The notes under the pieces were generated by a model. The model was not told the DNA's origin. It was given only the letters and a program-made list of their open reading frames with translations, and searched no databases. The position numbers were made by a program, and so were the translations under genes. Shown here in pieces: positions 23,929-34,428 of a DNA stretch of 64,000 nucleotides. Origin of the DNA: an uncultured Aquimarina sp. (GTDB taxonomy: Bacteria > Bacteroidota > Bacteroidia > Flavobacteriales > Flavobacteriaceae); assembly GCA_947498595.1 (NCBI GenBank), contig CANMKX010000002.1, positions 62,001 to 126,000 of the forward strand. Direction: 5' to 3'. Position 1 is the first letter of the stretch, and every line of letters starts with the position of its first letter.

Positions 23929-25104
23929 ATGAAAAAACCGATTTTATTTTTACACACATTATTTATTGCTTTATTTCTTTTTAGCTGTCAACCTGAAGAC
24001 ACTACTTCTCTAGAAGACAATACTCTAACCATCAAAGAAACTTCTATTGATAAAAAAAAGATGGCTTTTGATTTGATTGATTTACTACAAGATCAACAAT
24101 TTAATTCATCTATCATTAATACACTTAAAGAGAACCATACTCCTGGCATCAAATTGGCGACGTTACTTTCTCAAAATACTAAAATAGCAGAACATGCTTC
24201 GTATACATCTTTGATAAATACAATAGCACAAGCAGATGAGAAAATAAAAGGGAGTATCGCTCCTGATTTTATAGAAATACCTGAAATATGGTTACAACAG
24301 CCTACTACTAAAACTGAAGATTTCTCTAATCTTTTGGTTGCTTTTGCTCCTAAAGGTGATGAAGATTCTTGGACAAAAATAACTGCGTATACATTAGATA
24401 AACAAGAAGTATATCTTGAAGTACATTCTCTGCCTCAAGTTCCTGTACTTGTTATTGAAACTTCTGGTTTTGAAACATTAAAATTAGAAGCTGATTACAT
24501 GAATCAAGAATTACAATCTTCTGGTTTGCAAAACAATAGATTTCTTTCTAGTGATATGGATTTACAACCTACTTCTAAAACAAATAGTGGGTTAGAAACT
24601 ACTAAGCTGGATAGAATACGATTAAATGATGATGAAGAGCCTTGGATTAGTGGTGCTGCCGAAATTTATGCAATTACTTCTGGTATTAAAAATGTGGGTA
24701 ATGAGCCAGAAATTAAAATAATTCCTATGTATTATCTGGATGAAGATGGTAGGGATTATTATCCTAATCAAATTATGCTTTTTTGGGATGATTATAGATA
24801 TCAAGCAGCAAATATTCAATTATTTGAAAAAGATAGTAACAATAATTACAAAAGTCTAGTTTCAGCTATTATTAATGGTGTATTCCAAATCATAGGGGTA
24901 GTATCACAACAACCTTGGGTAAATGTTCTAGGATCTGTAGCCTCTGCTATTTTACAAGCTACTCCTGATAATTGGTATACTAATGATGATGATTATGTAG
25001 ATTCTTTTTATACAATAGAGAAAAACAGGAATTACACAAATTATATGGGAGCTAGAGGAAATGCAAGAGTGCATCTATCTCCTTTTTTTATTGCTGATAA
25101 TTAA
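23929..25104 (+). CDS. Lipoprotein of unknown function (possibly DUF3103-like)
   Basis: This 391-aa protein has a clear lipoprotein signal (hydrophobic segment ending LFLFSCQPED, Cys about 20). The mature part has a helical first third (KKMAFDLIDLLQDQQFNSS) and a C-terminal part with ISGAAEIYAITSGI, YYLDEDGRDYYPNQIMLFWD and a hydrophobic glycine-rich segment (VSAIINGVFQIIGVVSQQPW). The overall pattern recalls DUF3103 proteins, but I am not certain. It is monocistronic with its own terminator. Its role is unknown, and the position right of the island terminator makes it a probable neighbour rather than a member. Confidence 0.7.
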   Translation: MKKPILFLHTLFIALFLFSCQPEDTTSLEDNTLTIKETSIDKKKMAFDLIDLLQDQQFNSSIINTLKENHTPGIKLATLLSQNTKIAEHASYTSLINTIAQADEKIKGSIAPDFIEIPEIWLQQPTTKTEDFSNLLVAFAPKGDEDSWTKITAYTLDKQEVYLEVHSLPQVPVLVIETSGFETLKLEADYMNQELQSSGLQNNRFLSSDMDLQPTSKTNSGLETTKLDRIRLNDDEEPWISGAAEIYAITSGIKNVGNEPEIKIIPMYYLDEDGRDYYPNQIMLFWDDYRYQAANIQLFEKDSNNNYKSLVSAIINGVFQIIGVVSQQPWVNVLGSVASAILQATPDNWYTNDDDYVDSFYTIEKNRNYTNYMGARGNARVHLSPFFIADN

Positions 25105-25130
25105 TAGTTTGTTATAGTTTTCATTTAGTA

Positions 25131-25163
25131 AAAGAGGAAGTTTGTTTTGAACTTCCTCTTTTT
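25131..25163. terminator. Bidirectional terminator
   Basis: The stem AAAGAGGAAGTT / AACTTCCTCTTT (25131-25142, 25150-25161) lies between convergent genes, with flanking A and T runs. Confidence 0.88.
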
Positions 25164-25168
25164 AATAA

Positions 25169-26116
25169 TTACCATACTATATGTGGATGTTTTTCTTGTA
25201 AATGATTTTTCTTAAACTCTAACTTGTGCAAGAATTGTTGATGTTGAATACTATTTTCTTGAAATGGTCTGTGCTGTAATCCTTTTTGAACGGTATCAAC
25301 TGCTTTCATTGTAGCATAGGACTCCATTGCAATCCATGTTTCTTGAAACTTTTCCCAAATATAAGTAACCGCTATATCGCTAGGATGAATCATGTCTTCT
25401 TTATAAAAGCGATAATCTCTCAATTCGTCCATCATATATTCATAAGAAGGAAAATAATGTAAATCAGGATGTGTTTCTATCACTTGATGTATAGCACTTA
25501 TTAAATGTGATTTACTACGACTATTTTCAATAAATCCATCTTTAATATGACGAACTGGTGATACTGTAAAAATCACATGTGCTCGTGGGTTTATTTTTTT
25601 TATTAAATATACAATATGACTTAAACTATCCGATATCTCCTTGATCGATAATAGTTCTTTCTTAAATTCATTTTGCGGAATCTTATGACAATTTGCGACT
25701 AACATATCTAATGCCATCAAACGATATACCCATGCGGTTCCTAAAGTTATAACTACATGAGATGTTGAGGTTAATTGCTCTCTAGTTACTTTAAGAGCTA
25801 TATTAAGCTTGCTCAACACTTGTCGATCATCTGCATGACTCATAGAAGAATGCGCATCAAAGCTATGCCATTGTTCATTATGGAAAAATAAATCCTCTCT
25901 TGTATATTGATCTTCATTACTCATCATCCAAAAGAATGTTTCAATTGCTTTAGGATGGAATAAAATACCAAATGGATTCTGTAAATTCTGAAATTTATAA
26001 TATTCTAATTTCTCTCCAACATTTTCTACAAAACAGGATCCTATTAATAACAACTCTGAGTTGTAATCAATCTTAGGTTCTTTGGATTGTATGGGAATAT
26101 GGGTTTGTAATTTCAT
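25169..26116 (-). CDS. GSCFA domain protein
   Basis: This 315-aa protein belongs to the GSCFA family (SGNH-like fold, common in Bacteroidota). The name motif is visible as LLIGSCFVENVGEKLEYYKF (about residues 23-42), followed by NPFGILFHP, a TLGTAWVY block (about 125-132) and a C-terminal YKEDMIHPSDIAVTYIW with the His expected near the end of the fold. It is probably an esterase or hydrolase acting on carbohydrates or polysaccharide substituents; no activity can be deduced here. It follows alaS with a terminator between. Confidence 0.9.
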   Translation of the reverse strand: MKLQTHIPIQSKEPKIDYNSELLLIGSCFVENVGEKLEYYKFQNLQNPFGILFHPKAIETFFWMMSNEDQYTREDLFFHNEQWHSFDAHSSMSHADDRQVLSKLNIALKVTREQLTSTSHVVITLGTAWVYRLMALDMLVANCHKIPQNEFKKELLSIKEISDSLSHIVYLIKKINPRAHVIFTVSPVRHIKDGFIENSRSKSHLISAIHQVIETHPDLHYFPSYEYMMDELRDYRFYKEDMIHPSDIAVTYIWEKFQETWIAMESYATMKAVDTVQKGLQHRPFQENSIQHQQFLHKLEFKKNHLQEKHPHIVW

Positions 26117-26125
26117 ATAAAGGGA

Positions 26126-26156
26126 TAAAAAAACCCTCTCTGATTATGAGAGAGGG
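26126..26156 (-). terminator. alaS terminator
   Basis: The stem CCCTCTCT / AGAGAGGG (26134-26141, 26149-26156) has an A run at 26127-26133 that gives a U tract in the leftward direction. Confidence 0.88.
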
Positions 26157-26245
26157 AATAAATATATTAAAGTTTTATCTCTTATAAAACACTGTGTATG
26201 CTTTATCTTAAGGGTTTATATTTAATAAACATCAATTTTGACTGT

Positions 26246-28879
26246 TTATTGTATGTAATTTTGTGCGTGTTGTAATGCTTCAGCAATACCATCTGGGTTT
26301 TTTCCTCCTGCAGTTGCAAAGAACGCTTGTCCTCCTCCTCCACCTTGGATGTACTTCCCTAATTCGCGAACTACTTGTCCAGCATTCAAGCCTTTAGACG
26401 CTACTAATTCTTTTGAAATATAACAAGAAAGTAATGCTTTTCCGTTTTGTTTTGTTGCAAATAACAAGAATAAATTATCCATTTCTCCTCCTAATTCGAA
26501 AGATAATGTTTTAATTCCTGCTGCATCTAAATCTAATTCTTTCGCTAAGAATTTAATTCCATTTATTTCTTGCAATTCGTTTTTTAATGAAACTTTTAAG
26601 TTTTTTGCCTTGTCTTTCAACAATGCTTCTACTTGTTTTTTCAGTTTCGCATTTTCTTCTTGCATTCCTTTGATCGTCTTTATAGGATCTTTAGGATTTT
26701 TTAATAGATCTTTTATTTCGTAAAAGTCTCTATTATTTTCAAAGTAAAATTCTTTTGTAGCATCTGCTGTAATAGCTTCGATACGACGAATTCCTGATGC
26801 AATTGCTCCTTCTGATTTTATTTTAAAATGCCAGATATCACCTGTGTTTTGTACATGTGTACCTCCACATAATTCTATAGATTCTCCAAAACGAATCGTA
26901 CGTACTGTATCTCCATATTTTTCACCAAATAGAGCCATTGCACCTTGTTCTTGCGCTGTCTCTATCGAAACACTACGTTGTTCTACTAATGGTAGTTTTC
27001 CTTCGATACGTGCATTTACAAAATTCTCTACATCTCGCAATTCTTCTACTGTCAATTTATTATAATGACTAAAATCAAATCGTAAGTATTTTGAATGTAC
27101 TGATGATCCTTTTTGTTCTACATGTGTACCTAAAACGCTACGTAATGCTTGATGTAATAAATGTGTTGCTGTATGATTACTTGCTGTTCGTAAACGTTGC
27201 TTTTCGTCTACAACTGCTCTAAAATTCTCTTTTATATTTTTTGGTAAATTCTTTGCTATATGCATTACCAAATTATTTTCTTTTTTAGTATCTACAATAT
27301 ATACAACTTCACCATTAGTTGCTTCTAAGTATCCTTTATCTCCTACTTGTCCTCCACCTTCTGCATAAAAAGGAGTTAAGTTAAACACTAACTGAAACTG
27401 CTCTCCTTCTTTTTTAGTTTCAACTCTTCTATAACGTACAATTTTAACTTGTGACTCAAGACTATCATACCCTACAAATTCTGTTTCTGTATCATCATCT
27501 AAAATCACCCAATCCCCTGTTTCCATAGAGGTTGCAGCACGTCCACCTTCTTTTTGCTTTTTCATTTCAGCATCAAAAACGGCTTCTTCGTAAGTCATTC
27601 CTTTTTCACTAAGAATTAATCCTGTTAAATCTTTAGGGAATCCATACGTATCAAATAATTTGAATACTTTTTTTCCTGAAACTACAGTTCCATTTGTTTC
27701 TGCTATGATTGTATCTAATAATACCAATCCTTGATCTAATGTTCTTAAAAAAGAATGTTCTTCTTCTTTGATTACATTTTGGATTAGTTGTTTTTGTTCT
27801 TTCAATTCTGGAAAAGCATCTCCCATCTTTTTTGAAAGCACATCTACTAATCTGTATATAAAAGGTTCTTTAGTATTTAAAAATGTAAATCCGTAACGTA
27901 TTGCTCTACGCAAAATACGTCTAATCACATAACCAGCACCAGTATTACTAGGTAATTGTCCATCTGCTATTGCAAAAGCAACTGCACGTACATGATCTGC
28001 AATAACTCTAATAGCTACACTTACTTTTCCGTCTTCTGCTGTTGGTAAGCTATCTTTATCATATGTAGCTTTAGTAATTGTTTCTATTTCTCTAATTAAT
28101 GGCGTAAAAACATCTGTATCATAATTAGATTTCACTCCTTGTAATACCATACATAGACGTTCAAACCCCATTCCTGTATCCACATGCTGAGCTGGTAACT
28201 TTTCTAGAGATCCATTCGCCATTCTATTAAATTGCATAAATACCAAATTCCATATTTCTACAACTTGTGGATGGTCTTTATTTACAAGGTCTTTTCCTGG
28301 TATTTTTGCTTTTTCTTCTGCAGATCGGATATCAACATGAATTTCTGAACAAGGCCCACAAGGTCCTTGATCTCCCATCTCCCAAAAATTATCCTTTTTG
28401 TTCCCCATGATAATACGATCTTCGGGTACAATAGCTTTCCATAAGTCGTAAGCTTCTTGATCCATTTCAAGTTTATCTTCTTTTGCACCTTCAAAAACGG
28501 AAACATAAAGAATGTCTTTATCTATCTTAAAAACTTCAGTCAACAATTCCCATGCCCAATGAATCGCTTCGGTCTTAAAATAATCACCAAAACTCCAGTT
28601 TCCTAGCATTTCAAACATTGTATGGTGGTATGTATCCATACCTACTTCTTCTAAATCGTTATGTTTACCACTTACTCTTAAACATTTTTGAGTATCTGTT
28701 AAACGATTGTTTTTAGAAGTACTGTTTCCTAAAAAATATTCTTTAAACTGATTCATCCCGGCGTTAGTGAACATCAGTGTTGGATCATTTTTTATAACCA
28801 TTGGGGCCGAGGCCACAATACTATGTTTTTTGGATTCAAAAAACTCTAAAAACTGGGTTCTAATTTCTTGGGATTTCAT
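26246..28879 (-). CDS. alaS: Alanyl-tRNA synthetase
   Basis: This 877-aa protein is full length for AlaRS, which charges tRNA-Ala in the cytoplasm. The class II catalytic domain is N-terminal ([16 protein letters not shown] about 35-50; [20 protein letters not shown]), followed by the editing domain with zinc motif [11 protein letters not shown] (about 573-583) and CGGTH (about 674-678), and a C-terminal DHHA1 domain ending [14 protein letters not shown]. It is divergent from the M23 peptidase gene. The start [14 protein letters not shown] is the usual one. Confidence 0.98.
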   Translation of the reverse strand: MKSQEIRTQFLEFFESKKHSIVASAPMVIKNDPTLMFTNAGMNQFKEYFLGNSTSKNNRLTDTQKCLRVSGKHNDLEEVGMDTYHHTMFEMLGNWSFGDYFKTEAIHWAWELLTEVFKIDKDILYVSVFEGAKEDKLEMDQEAYDLWKAIVPEDRIIMGNKKDNFWEMGDQGPCGPCSEIHVDIRSAEEKAKIPGKDLVNKDHPQVVEIWNLVFMQFNRMANGSLEKLPAQHVDTGMGFERLCMVLQGVKSNYDTDVFTPLIREIETITKATYDKDSLPTAEDGKVSVAIRVIADHVRAVAFAIADGQLPSNTGAGYVIRRILRRAIRYGFTFLNTKEPFIYRLVDVLSKKMGDAFPELKEQKQLIQNVIKEEEHSFLRTLDQGLVLLDTIIAETNGTVVSGKKVFKLFDTYGFPKDLTGLILSEKGMTYEEAVFDAEMKKQKEGGRAATSMETGDWVILDDDTETEFVGYDSLESQVKIVRYRRVETKKEGEQFQLVFNLTPFYAEGGGQVGDKGYLEATNGEVVYIVDTKKENNLVMHIAKNLPKNIKENFRAVVDEKQRLRTASNHTATHLLHQALRSVLGTHVEQKGSSVHSKYLRFDFSHYNKLTVEELRDVENFVNARIEGKLPLVEQRSVSIETAQEQGAMALFGEKYGDTVRTIRFGESIELCGGTHVQNTGDIWHFKIKSEGAIASGIRRIEAITADATKEFYFENNRDFYEIKDLLKNPKDPIKTIKGMQEENAKLKKQVEALLKDKAKNLKVSLKNELQEINGIKFLAKELDLDAAGIKTLSFELGGEMDNLFLLFATKQNGKALLSCYISKELVASKGLNAGQVVRELGKYIQGGGGGQAFFATAGGKNPDGIAEALQHAQNYIQ

Positions 28880-29008
28880 TGTTAAATATTATGATATATT
28901 AATTTTTTTCTTACTTTATAACATTTTACTATATTTGTTCAAATTACTAGCGGCAATAGTTATAAAGTTAATATCGCTATCTGCTGCAAAAATAGTATAA
29001 TTTAAATT

Positions 29009-29986
29009 ATGTCAAAGGTTAAATATTATTATGATAGTGAGACGCTTTCATATCGAAAAATAGCACCTAAAAAAGGTCAAAAATTTGGTTTGGCAGTTTT
29101 ATTACTTATAGGATTAACTATAACTAGTACACTGATATTTCTCGTCTATCTTAATATCCCTCAACTTGAGACGCCAAAAGAAAAGGCGTACAAGCGTGAG
29201 TTGGATAACATGAAAATACAATACGATCGTTTAAGTAAAGGATTGGAAAGAAACGAGCAAATTCTTAAAGAAATTGCTGATAGAGATAATAACATATATA
29301 GATCTTATTTTGGAGCATCTCCTATACCACAGGAACAGCGTGAAGCTGGATTTGGGGGAGTTAATCGATATAAAGATTTAGAAGGTTATGATCATTCTGA
29401 ACTTATTATGAATGCGAGTAAAGAGCTTGATAAGCTTACTAAACAGATCGTAATACAGTCTAAATCGCTTGACGAAATCACTGATTTAGCAAAAAAGAAA
29501 GAAGAATTACTAGCTACTATTCCAGCTATCCAGCCTATCAGAAATGATGATTTACGTCGTATGGCTTCAGGATATGGATGGAGATCAGATCCTTTTACTA
29601 AGGCACGTAAGTTTCATTATGGTATGGATTTTTCAGCAAAAAGAGGAACTCCTATTTATGCTACAGGAAACGGTACTGTTACTAGAGCTGATGCTAATTC
29701 TATAGGATATGGTAGACATATTAGAATTGACCATGGTTTTAACTATGTAAGTTTATATGCACATCTTAATAAATACAACGTTAAGAAAGGTCAAAAAGTA
29801 AAACGTGGTGATATTATTGGATATGTTGGTAATACAGGAAGATCTGTTGCTCCACACTTACATTACGAAATCTTTAAGAATGGTGAGCGTATTAATCCTC
29901 GTAATTTTTATTACGGTAGTTTAACATCTGATGAATTCAAAGAGATGCTAAAAGCTTCTGCTCAGGTAAATGAAACTCTGGATTAA
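29009..29986 (+). CDS. M23 family cell-wall metallopeptidase, membrane-anchored
   Basis: This 325-aa protein has a short cytoplasmic start, one transmembrane segment (about 27-50), a periplasmic coiled coil (about 57-92) and a LytM/M23 peptidase domain in the C-terminal third. Zinc ligands are visible as His203 and Asp207 in HYGMD and His285 in HLHYE. Such proteins cut peptide cross-links in peptidoglycan during growth or division. A -7 box TATATTTG lies around 28931-28938. The MerR-like gene starts 55 nt downstream, so the two are probably one operon. Confidence 0.93.
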   Translation: MSKVKYYYDSETLSYRKIAPKKGQKFGLAVLLLIGLTITSTLIFLVYLNIPQLETPKEKAYKRELDNMKIQYDRLSKGLERNEQILKEIADRDNNIYRSYFGASPIPQEQREAGFGGVNRYKDLEGYDHSELIMNASKELDKLTKQIVIQSKSLDEITDLAKKKEELLATIPAIQPIRNDDLRRMASGYGWRSDPFTKARKFHYGMDFSAKRGTPIYATGNGTVTRADANSIGYGRHIRIDHGFNYVSLYAHLNKYNVKKGQKVKRGDIIGYVGNTGRSVAPHLHYEIFKNGERINPRNFYYGSLTSDEFKEMLKASAQVNETLD

Positions 29987-30041
29987 TTTTTCTTTTGCAT
30001 AAAAAAGCTTAAATTACATTAAAGATAAATAGCAATTGCCT

Positions 30042-30371
30042 ATGTATGTAGATTTACCTAAAAAAATGTATTATGGTATTGGTGAGGTTGCTGAAGCTTT
30101 TGATGTAAATTCTTCCTTAATACGATTTTGGGAAAAAGAGTTTGATATTCTAAAACCTAAAAAAAATGCTAAAGGAAATCGAAAGTTTACTAAAGATGAC
30201 ATCAAAAATTTAGAACTTATCTATCACCTCGTTAAAGAACGTGGTTTTACATTAGAAGGAGCTAAAGTGCATCTGAAAGAACAACAACGAGAAGCTATGG
30301 ATAGTTTCGATATTATTAGAAAATTAAAAGGCATTAAAGCCCAATTAATAAAAATAAAAGAGCAATTATAA
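30042..30371 (+). CDS. MerR family transcriptional regulator
   Basis: This is a 109-aa single-domain MerR-type DNA-binding protein: MYYGIGEVAEAFDVNSSLIR (about 8-27), WEKEFDILKPKKN, and FTKDDIKNLELIYHLVKERG (about 50-69). No metal-binding or ligand domain follows. The ATG at 30042 is preferred over a TTG two codons earlier. It follows the M23 peptidase gene closely, an order I recall from many flavobacteria. Target genes are unknown. Confidence 0.9.
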   Translation: MYVDLPKKMYYGIGEVAEAFDVNSSLIRFWEKEFDILKPKKNAKGNRKFTKDDIKNLELIYHLVKERGFTLEGAKVHLKEQQREAMDSFDIIRKLKGIKAQLIKIKEQL

Positions 30372-30390
30372 CATAATTGCTCTTTTATTT
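30356..30390 (+). terminator. Terminator overlapping the merR stop
   Basis: The stem AAAAGAGCAATTAT / ATAATTGCTCTTTT (30356-30369, 30373-30386) has a 3-nt loop and T-rich tail. It includes the last codons of the gene. Confidence 0.88.
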
Positions 30391-30587
30391 TTACACTACT
30401 TTTTATTTCTTCTCTCTTTAAAAAGGCAATTATTTTTTTTATAAAAAATCAAAGTAATTGATAATCAAGCACACTCCTCTAAAGCCCTATTTTTACTACT
30501 ATTTCTCTTTGAATTTACCTCATTGTTAACTCACAATTCTTTTACGTAATTGCCGTAACCTATGATACATATATATCTATATATTTG

Positions 30588-30730
30588 TTAAAAATCTAAT
30601 CCATATTTTAGATTTTTTATTCATACTATATAAGCTGTTTAAAAAAAACTATTTCATAAAAGAAATTGCTTTTTTAACCAATTAATTATTTACAAGGGAA
30701 GAAAAGCTCGGCTTATAGCCGAGCTTTTTG
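30588..30730 (+). ncRNA. Possible small RNA with terminator hairpin
   Basis: The 440 nt between merR and the PepSY-TM gene have no ORF. A TATATTTG box (30580-30587), an AT-rich hairpin (30590-30617) and a strong terminator, AAAAGCTCGGCT / AGCCGAGCTTTT (30702-30713, 30717-30728) plus T run, would give a transcript of about 140 nt. The terminator has no other gene to serve. There is no good -33 box, so the call is weak. Confidence 0.35.
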
Positions 30731-30814
30731 ATTGTTATTATTTCTACAATTTCATTTTCACACATTGATTTAATACTTATATTGCCTTTTTATCTTAAAA
30801 TACTTTTATATCTC

Positions 30815-31369
30815 ATGGCTAAGTCAAAAGCTCAATGGAACCGAATTCTACATCGCGATTTCGCTTATTTTTATGTAGGGCTGATTATCGCATTTTCTTT
30901 TTCTGGAATTATCCTTAATCATCGTCAAGATTGGTACCCTTCAACTTATACTTATGAGGCTAAAAATGTCGAAATAACAATTCCTGATTTTGATGCTTCA
31001 AAAAAAGAAGATATAATGGCTTTAGCCAAAGAATGGAATCTTGAAGATACTTATGATGGTCACAGAGTGCGAGAAAACAAACTGCGCATCTATTTCAAAA
31101 AAAATAACATTGCTGATATCGATCTTTCAACAAAAAAGGGGACTTTGGAATACAAACGTAGAGTTCCTTTTTTGGGGCATACAATTCAATTACATAAATC
31201 TACTCATAGTTTTTGGATCTGGTATTCTGATATTTTTGGAGGTGCTATGTTATTAATTACAATTACTGGCTTATTTATCCCAGTAGGAAAAAATGGGTTT
31301 AAAAAACGAGGATGGAAATTTGCTATAGCAGGCCTTCTATTTCCTTTGATCTTTTTATTTCTATTCTAA
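30815..31369 (+). CDS. PepSY-associated transmembrane protein
   Basis: The start at ATG 30815 gives a 184-aa protein, MAKSKAQWNRILHRDFAYFY, with the RDFAYFYVGLIIAFSFSG membrane helix (about 12-32), a PepSY-like soluble part, a second helix (about 133-152, WYSDIFGGAMLLITITGLFI) and a third at the C-terminus. This is the short PepSY_TM form found with TonB-dependent iron uptake systems in Bacteroidota; related proteins may reduce ferric chelates. The upstream in-frame codons form an unlikely hydrophobic extension. It is convergent with the barrel protein gene. Confidence 0.85.
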   Translation: MAKSKAQWNRILHRDFAYFYVGLIIAFSFSGIILNHRQDWYPSTYTYEAKNVEITIPDFDASKKEDIMALAKEWNLEDTYDGHRVRENKLRIYFKKNNIADIDLSTKKGTLEYKRRVPFLGHTIQLHKSTHSFWIWYSDIFGGAMLLITITGLFIPVGKNGFKKRGWKFAIAGLLFPLIFLFLF

Positions 31370-31425
31370 AATAAATTATTTACAGACGTTTTATTATAAC
31401 ATCAATAAAGAGGCTTCTATTTTTT

Positions 31426-34191
31426 TTAATAATTATAGAAGTTTCTATTTTTATGTTGCCCTATTTTTCTTAGACTATTAAATTTGTAGCTAAAACTTAA
31501 CATAAAATATTGTTCTAACACTGTACTCTCTACATCTTCTATATAGTTTGCTGTTGCAGTTCTACGTGCATTATTATTCTGTTTTAGCACATCGTATATC
31601 TTAAGACTCAACAATCCTTTATCTTTTAACATAGCATATGCTATTGAAGTGTTCCAAAACCATGCACTTTGTTGGAATCCTGGAGAAACATTAGGGTTAT
31701 ATCTAAAACTAACATCGTTCCTCCATACTACATTTTTAGGCACAAAAGTAGCCGTTTTTATACCAACACTGTGATTGATAAATTCTCTATCATCAAAGGC
31801 ATCAATATTATATACATTTTTTGTATAGGTTAACCTATAGTTAGGTCGTATTTCAAAAACTTTTTTCCAATTAAATGTAACTCCTACATTTGGCGTAATT
31901 GACCAATTTCTACTAGCATATCGGTCTTGATTATTATAATTAATTGCTTTATTTAAGTTTGAAGAAACTCCTATTTTTAATCGCAATTTACGTATCGAAT
32001 CTATTTTATGTGATACATTATAACTTAAGCTTCCATAAACTCTATAATCTCCATTTACATTGGCATATGTAGTACGCCTAACTAAACTCTCATCGATTTC
32101 TGTTTTAGGAATCACTTTATTATTTGTTATTGTAACATTTGCATAACTATAAAATCCTCTTCCTTTTTGATAATTATAGCTATTCATTCCAAAATAAATA
32201 CCGTGCTCATTTGATGGGTTTAAATCAGGATTCCCTGTAACTATATTTAATGGGTTTGTTACATTCTGGAAGGGTTGTAATTGAGATATATTGGGAGGTT
32301 GATTTCTTAAGTTATATCCTACATATACACTCGCCTGACTCCCAATCTGATAATCTGCATTTGCTCCTAACTCTATTGCGTTAAAATCTTCTTCAAAATA
32401 TAGGTTTCTTAATTGATCTCTATTCTTTAATGTTCTAAGTACATACCCTCCGTTAACGTGTACTGAAAAATTATCCTCTTTATACGATAATTTTATTCCA
32501 GGTGTTTTTCTTATATCTCTATACGTAAAATCGGTACTAAGTGCTGTATTAAAATCTGAAAAACGTTGATCTATTTCATTAAAGTCAAAAGTACTCTCCT
32601 TATTTTTTCTTTCGTTATATCGGAAGCCATATCTAAAGTCTAGAAATACTTTCTTTTTTACTAATGCTAGTCTATAAGTAAAATTAGTCGATAATCCATT
32701 GAACGTTTTTTCTCCTTCTGTTAATTGATTTCTAATGATTTCTTCTGGGTTTTCAACAAATGTATTGGTCACAGAATTTAATTTTCTTTCTGTTTCAGTT
32801 TCGTTTACATCATTCGAAATACTCACTCTTATAAAGCTTCCTTCATCTCCTAATCGCTTGGTAAGGTTTATTATATTTTTGAAATTACTTCCTAAAGTTC
32901 TTGTTCTTGAGTTTGAAGTGGAACTATTACTTAATTCTTGGTTTTCGTTTCTTGAAAAGGTTTCATCCTCTTGTGTATTATCTGATTTTAAATGTATTAA
33001 TGACGGTCTAATATTAATTAAGAGAGTGGGAGTTACTTTTACATCTAAAGCGATATTAAACTTATGATTATCTGAAGTATTCAAAGATTCGTTTTTCGAA
33101 TCTGTAAAGAATCTTGTATCTATTAAAATATTTTCTCTTTCTGTTTTTCTTTTATTTTCTGAATCACTCGTAGAATAAAAATAATCTGTTGTTATGTTTA
33201 CCTGCTCTCCTATTTTATCTGCATAATTTGCTCCTATGTTTCTAGAGGTTGTGATGCCGTTTCCTCCTGCAAAGGAATTACCTCCACCACTACCATTAAA
33301 ATTAACTGAAGATCCACCACCAAAAACTTTTCTGACTTCGCCAAAACTAAATCCTGGAGAATTAATATTATTTCCTCCTAACAATACGCTTATGCGCCGT
33401 TCATTATCAAATAAATTTACAATTCCAGCCAACTGATATCGTTCATCTGTTCCTCCTCCAGCAGCAATTCTTCCAAAAACACCCTTGTTATTCTCTTCTT
33501 TAATTGTAATATTTATTGTCTTATTATTTTTATCTCCTTTTTCTCCGGCAAAAGCTTCTGATTTCGTTTTAGTATCTGATACTTGGATTTTATCTATAAT
33601 ATCTTTGGTAAGGTTTCGGGTTGTAATTGTAGGATCATCGCCAAAAAATGATTTCCCGTTTACTAAGATTTTATTTACATCTTTTCCATGAACTTTAATC
33701 GCCCCTTCTTCATCGACTTCTACTCCTGGTAGTTTTTTCAGTAAATCTTCTACGGTAGCATCTCTTTTTACTTTAAACGATGCTGCATTAAACTCTAATG
33801 TATCTTTTTTTATCGTTATAGGTGCTTTTTTTGCATTTACAACGACATCGTCTAATGATTCTATTTCTAAAGGAAGTTTAACTCCTCCTAAATCTATTAT
33901 TTTACGATCTAATACAATCTCTTTATCATATGATTGATATCCAACAAAGGAAACATAAACTTTGACTTTATTTCTTGTAGTTTTCCCTTCTAATTCAAAA
34001 TTCCCTTTTTTATCTGTTATTGTATATGTTATGAGTGTACTATCTTTAAGTGTTTCAACAAATACTGTAGCAGCTTCAAGCGGTGTTAATTTTTCCTCAT
34101 CTAATAATTTGCCTTTAATCACAAAGTTTTGCGCACTAATAAGCATACTACAAACAAAAAAACACCAAAATAATATTTGATTTTTCTTCAT
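31426..34191 (-). CDS. TonB-dependent-receptor-like outer membrane beta-barrel protein
   Basis: This 921-aa protein has a signal peptide (cleavage after about MLISAQ), a carboxypeptidase-regulatory-like beta-sandwich (about 24-110, FVIKGKLLDEEKLTPLEAA), a plug-like domain (VEDLLKKLPGVEVDEEGAI about 147-165, then LVNGKSFFGDD) and a long barrel of the OMP_b-brl_3 type ending FMLSFSYKFNSL. Such proteins sit in the outer membrane; many lack a proven substrate. A Gly/Ser-rich stretch at about 290-315 (GGGSSVNFNGSGGGNSF) is notable. The neighbouring PepSY-TM gene hints at iron, but this is only context. Confidence 0.87.
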   Translation of the reverse strand: MKKNQILFWCFFVCSMLISAQNFVIKGKLLDEEKLTPLEAATVFVETLKDSTLITYTITDKKGNFELEGKTTRNKVKVYVSFVGYQSYDKEIVLDRKIIDLGGVKLPLEIESLDDVVVNAKKAPITIKKDTLEFNAASFKVKRDATVEDLLKKLPGVEVDEEGAIKVHGKDVNKILVNGKSFFGDDPTITTRNLTKDIIDKIQVSDTKTKSEAFAGEKGDKNNKTINITIKEENNKGVFGRIAAGGGTDERYQLAGIVNLFDNERRISVLLGGNNINSPGFSFGEVRKVFGGGSSVNFNGSGGGNSFAGGNGITTSRNIGANYADKIGEQVNITTDYFYSTSDSENKRKTERENILIDTRFFTDSKNESLNTSDNHKFNIALDVKVTPTLLINIRPSLIHLKSDNTQEDETFSRNENQELSNSSTSNSRTRTLGSNFKNIINLTKRLGDEGSFIRVSISNDVNETETERKLNSVTNTFVENPEEIIRNQLTEGEKTFNGLSTNFTYRLALVKKKVFLDFRYGFRYNERKNKESTFDFNEIDQRFSDFNTALSTDFTYRDIRKTPGIKLSYKEDNFSVHVNGGYVLRTLKNRDQLRNLYFEEDFNAIELGANADYQIGSQASVYVGYNLRNQPPNISQLQPFQNVTNPLNIVTGNPDLNPSNEHGIYFGMNSYNYQKGRGFYSYANVTITNNKVIPKTEIDESLVRRTTYANVNGDYRVYGSLSYNVSHKIDSIRKLRLKIGVSSNLNKAINYNNQDRYASRNWSITPNVGVTFNWKKVFEIRPNYRLTYTKNVYNIDAFDDREFINHSVGIKTATFVPKNVVWRNDVSFRYNPNVSPGFQQSAWFWNTSIAYAMLKDKGLLSLKIYDVLKQNNNARRTATANYIEDVESTVLEQYFMLSFSYKFNSLRKIGQHKNRNFYNY

Positions 34192-34337
34192 TCTATTTTT
34201 AACTGATTGATGATATCTGTGATTATTACTAAAATGATTTTTGAAATAACTCCCCCAAGCTTTTCTTTTCGTTAAACACTAGTACTCATTCACATAAAAA
34301 TGTATACTAGTATTTAATCATTTAGATTTTTTACATA

Positions 34338-34398
34338 AAAAAGCTAATCACATAAACTTTTGTTTTCCTTACAAAATATTGTCTGTAATTAGCTTTTT
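34338..34398 (-). terminator. der terminator
   Basis: The stem AAAAAGCTAAT / ATTAGCTTTTT (34338-34348, 34388-34398) has a long 39-nt loop and U tract on the leftward transcript. Confidence 0.7.
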
Positions 34399-34428
34399 AT
34401 TAATTCCTAAATACGTTTTAAACGTTTC

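Noticed and set aside
33236-33691. Open frames on the plus strand across the outer-membrane barrel gene, and similar frames opposite other long genes
   Set aside because: They lie antisense to clearly recognisable proteins, have low-complexity composition and no start signals of their own.
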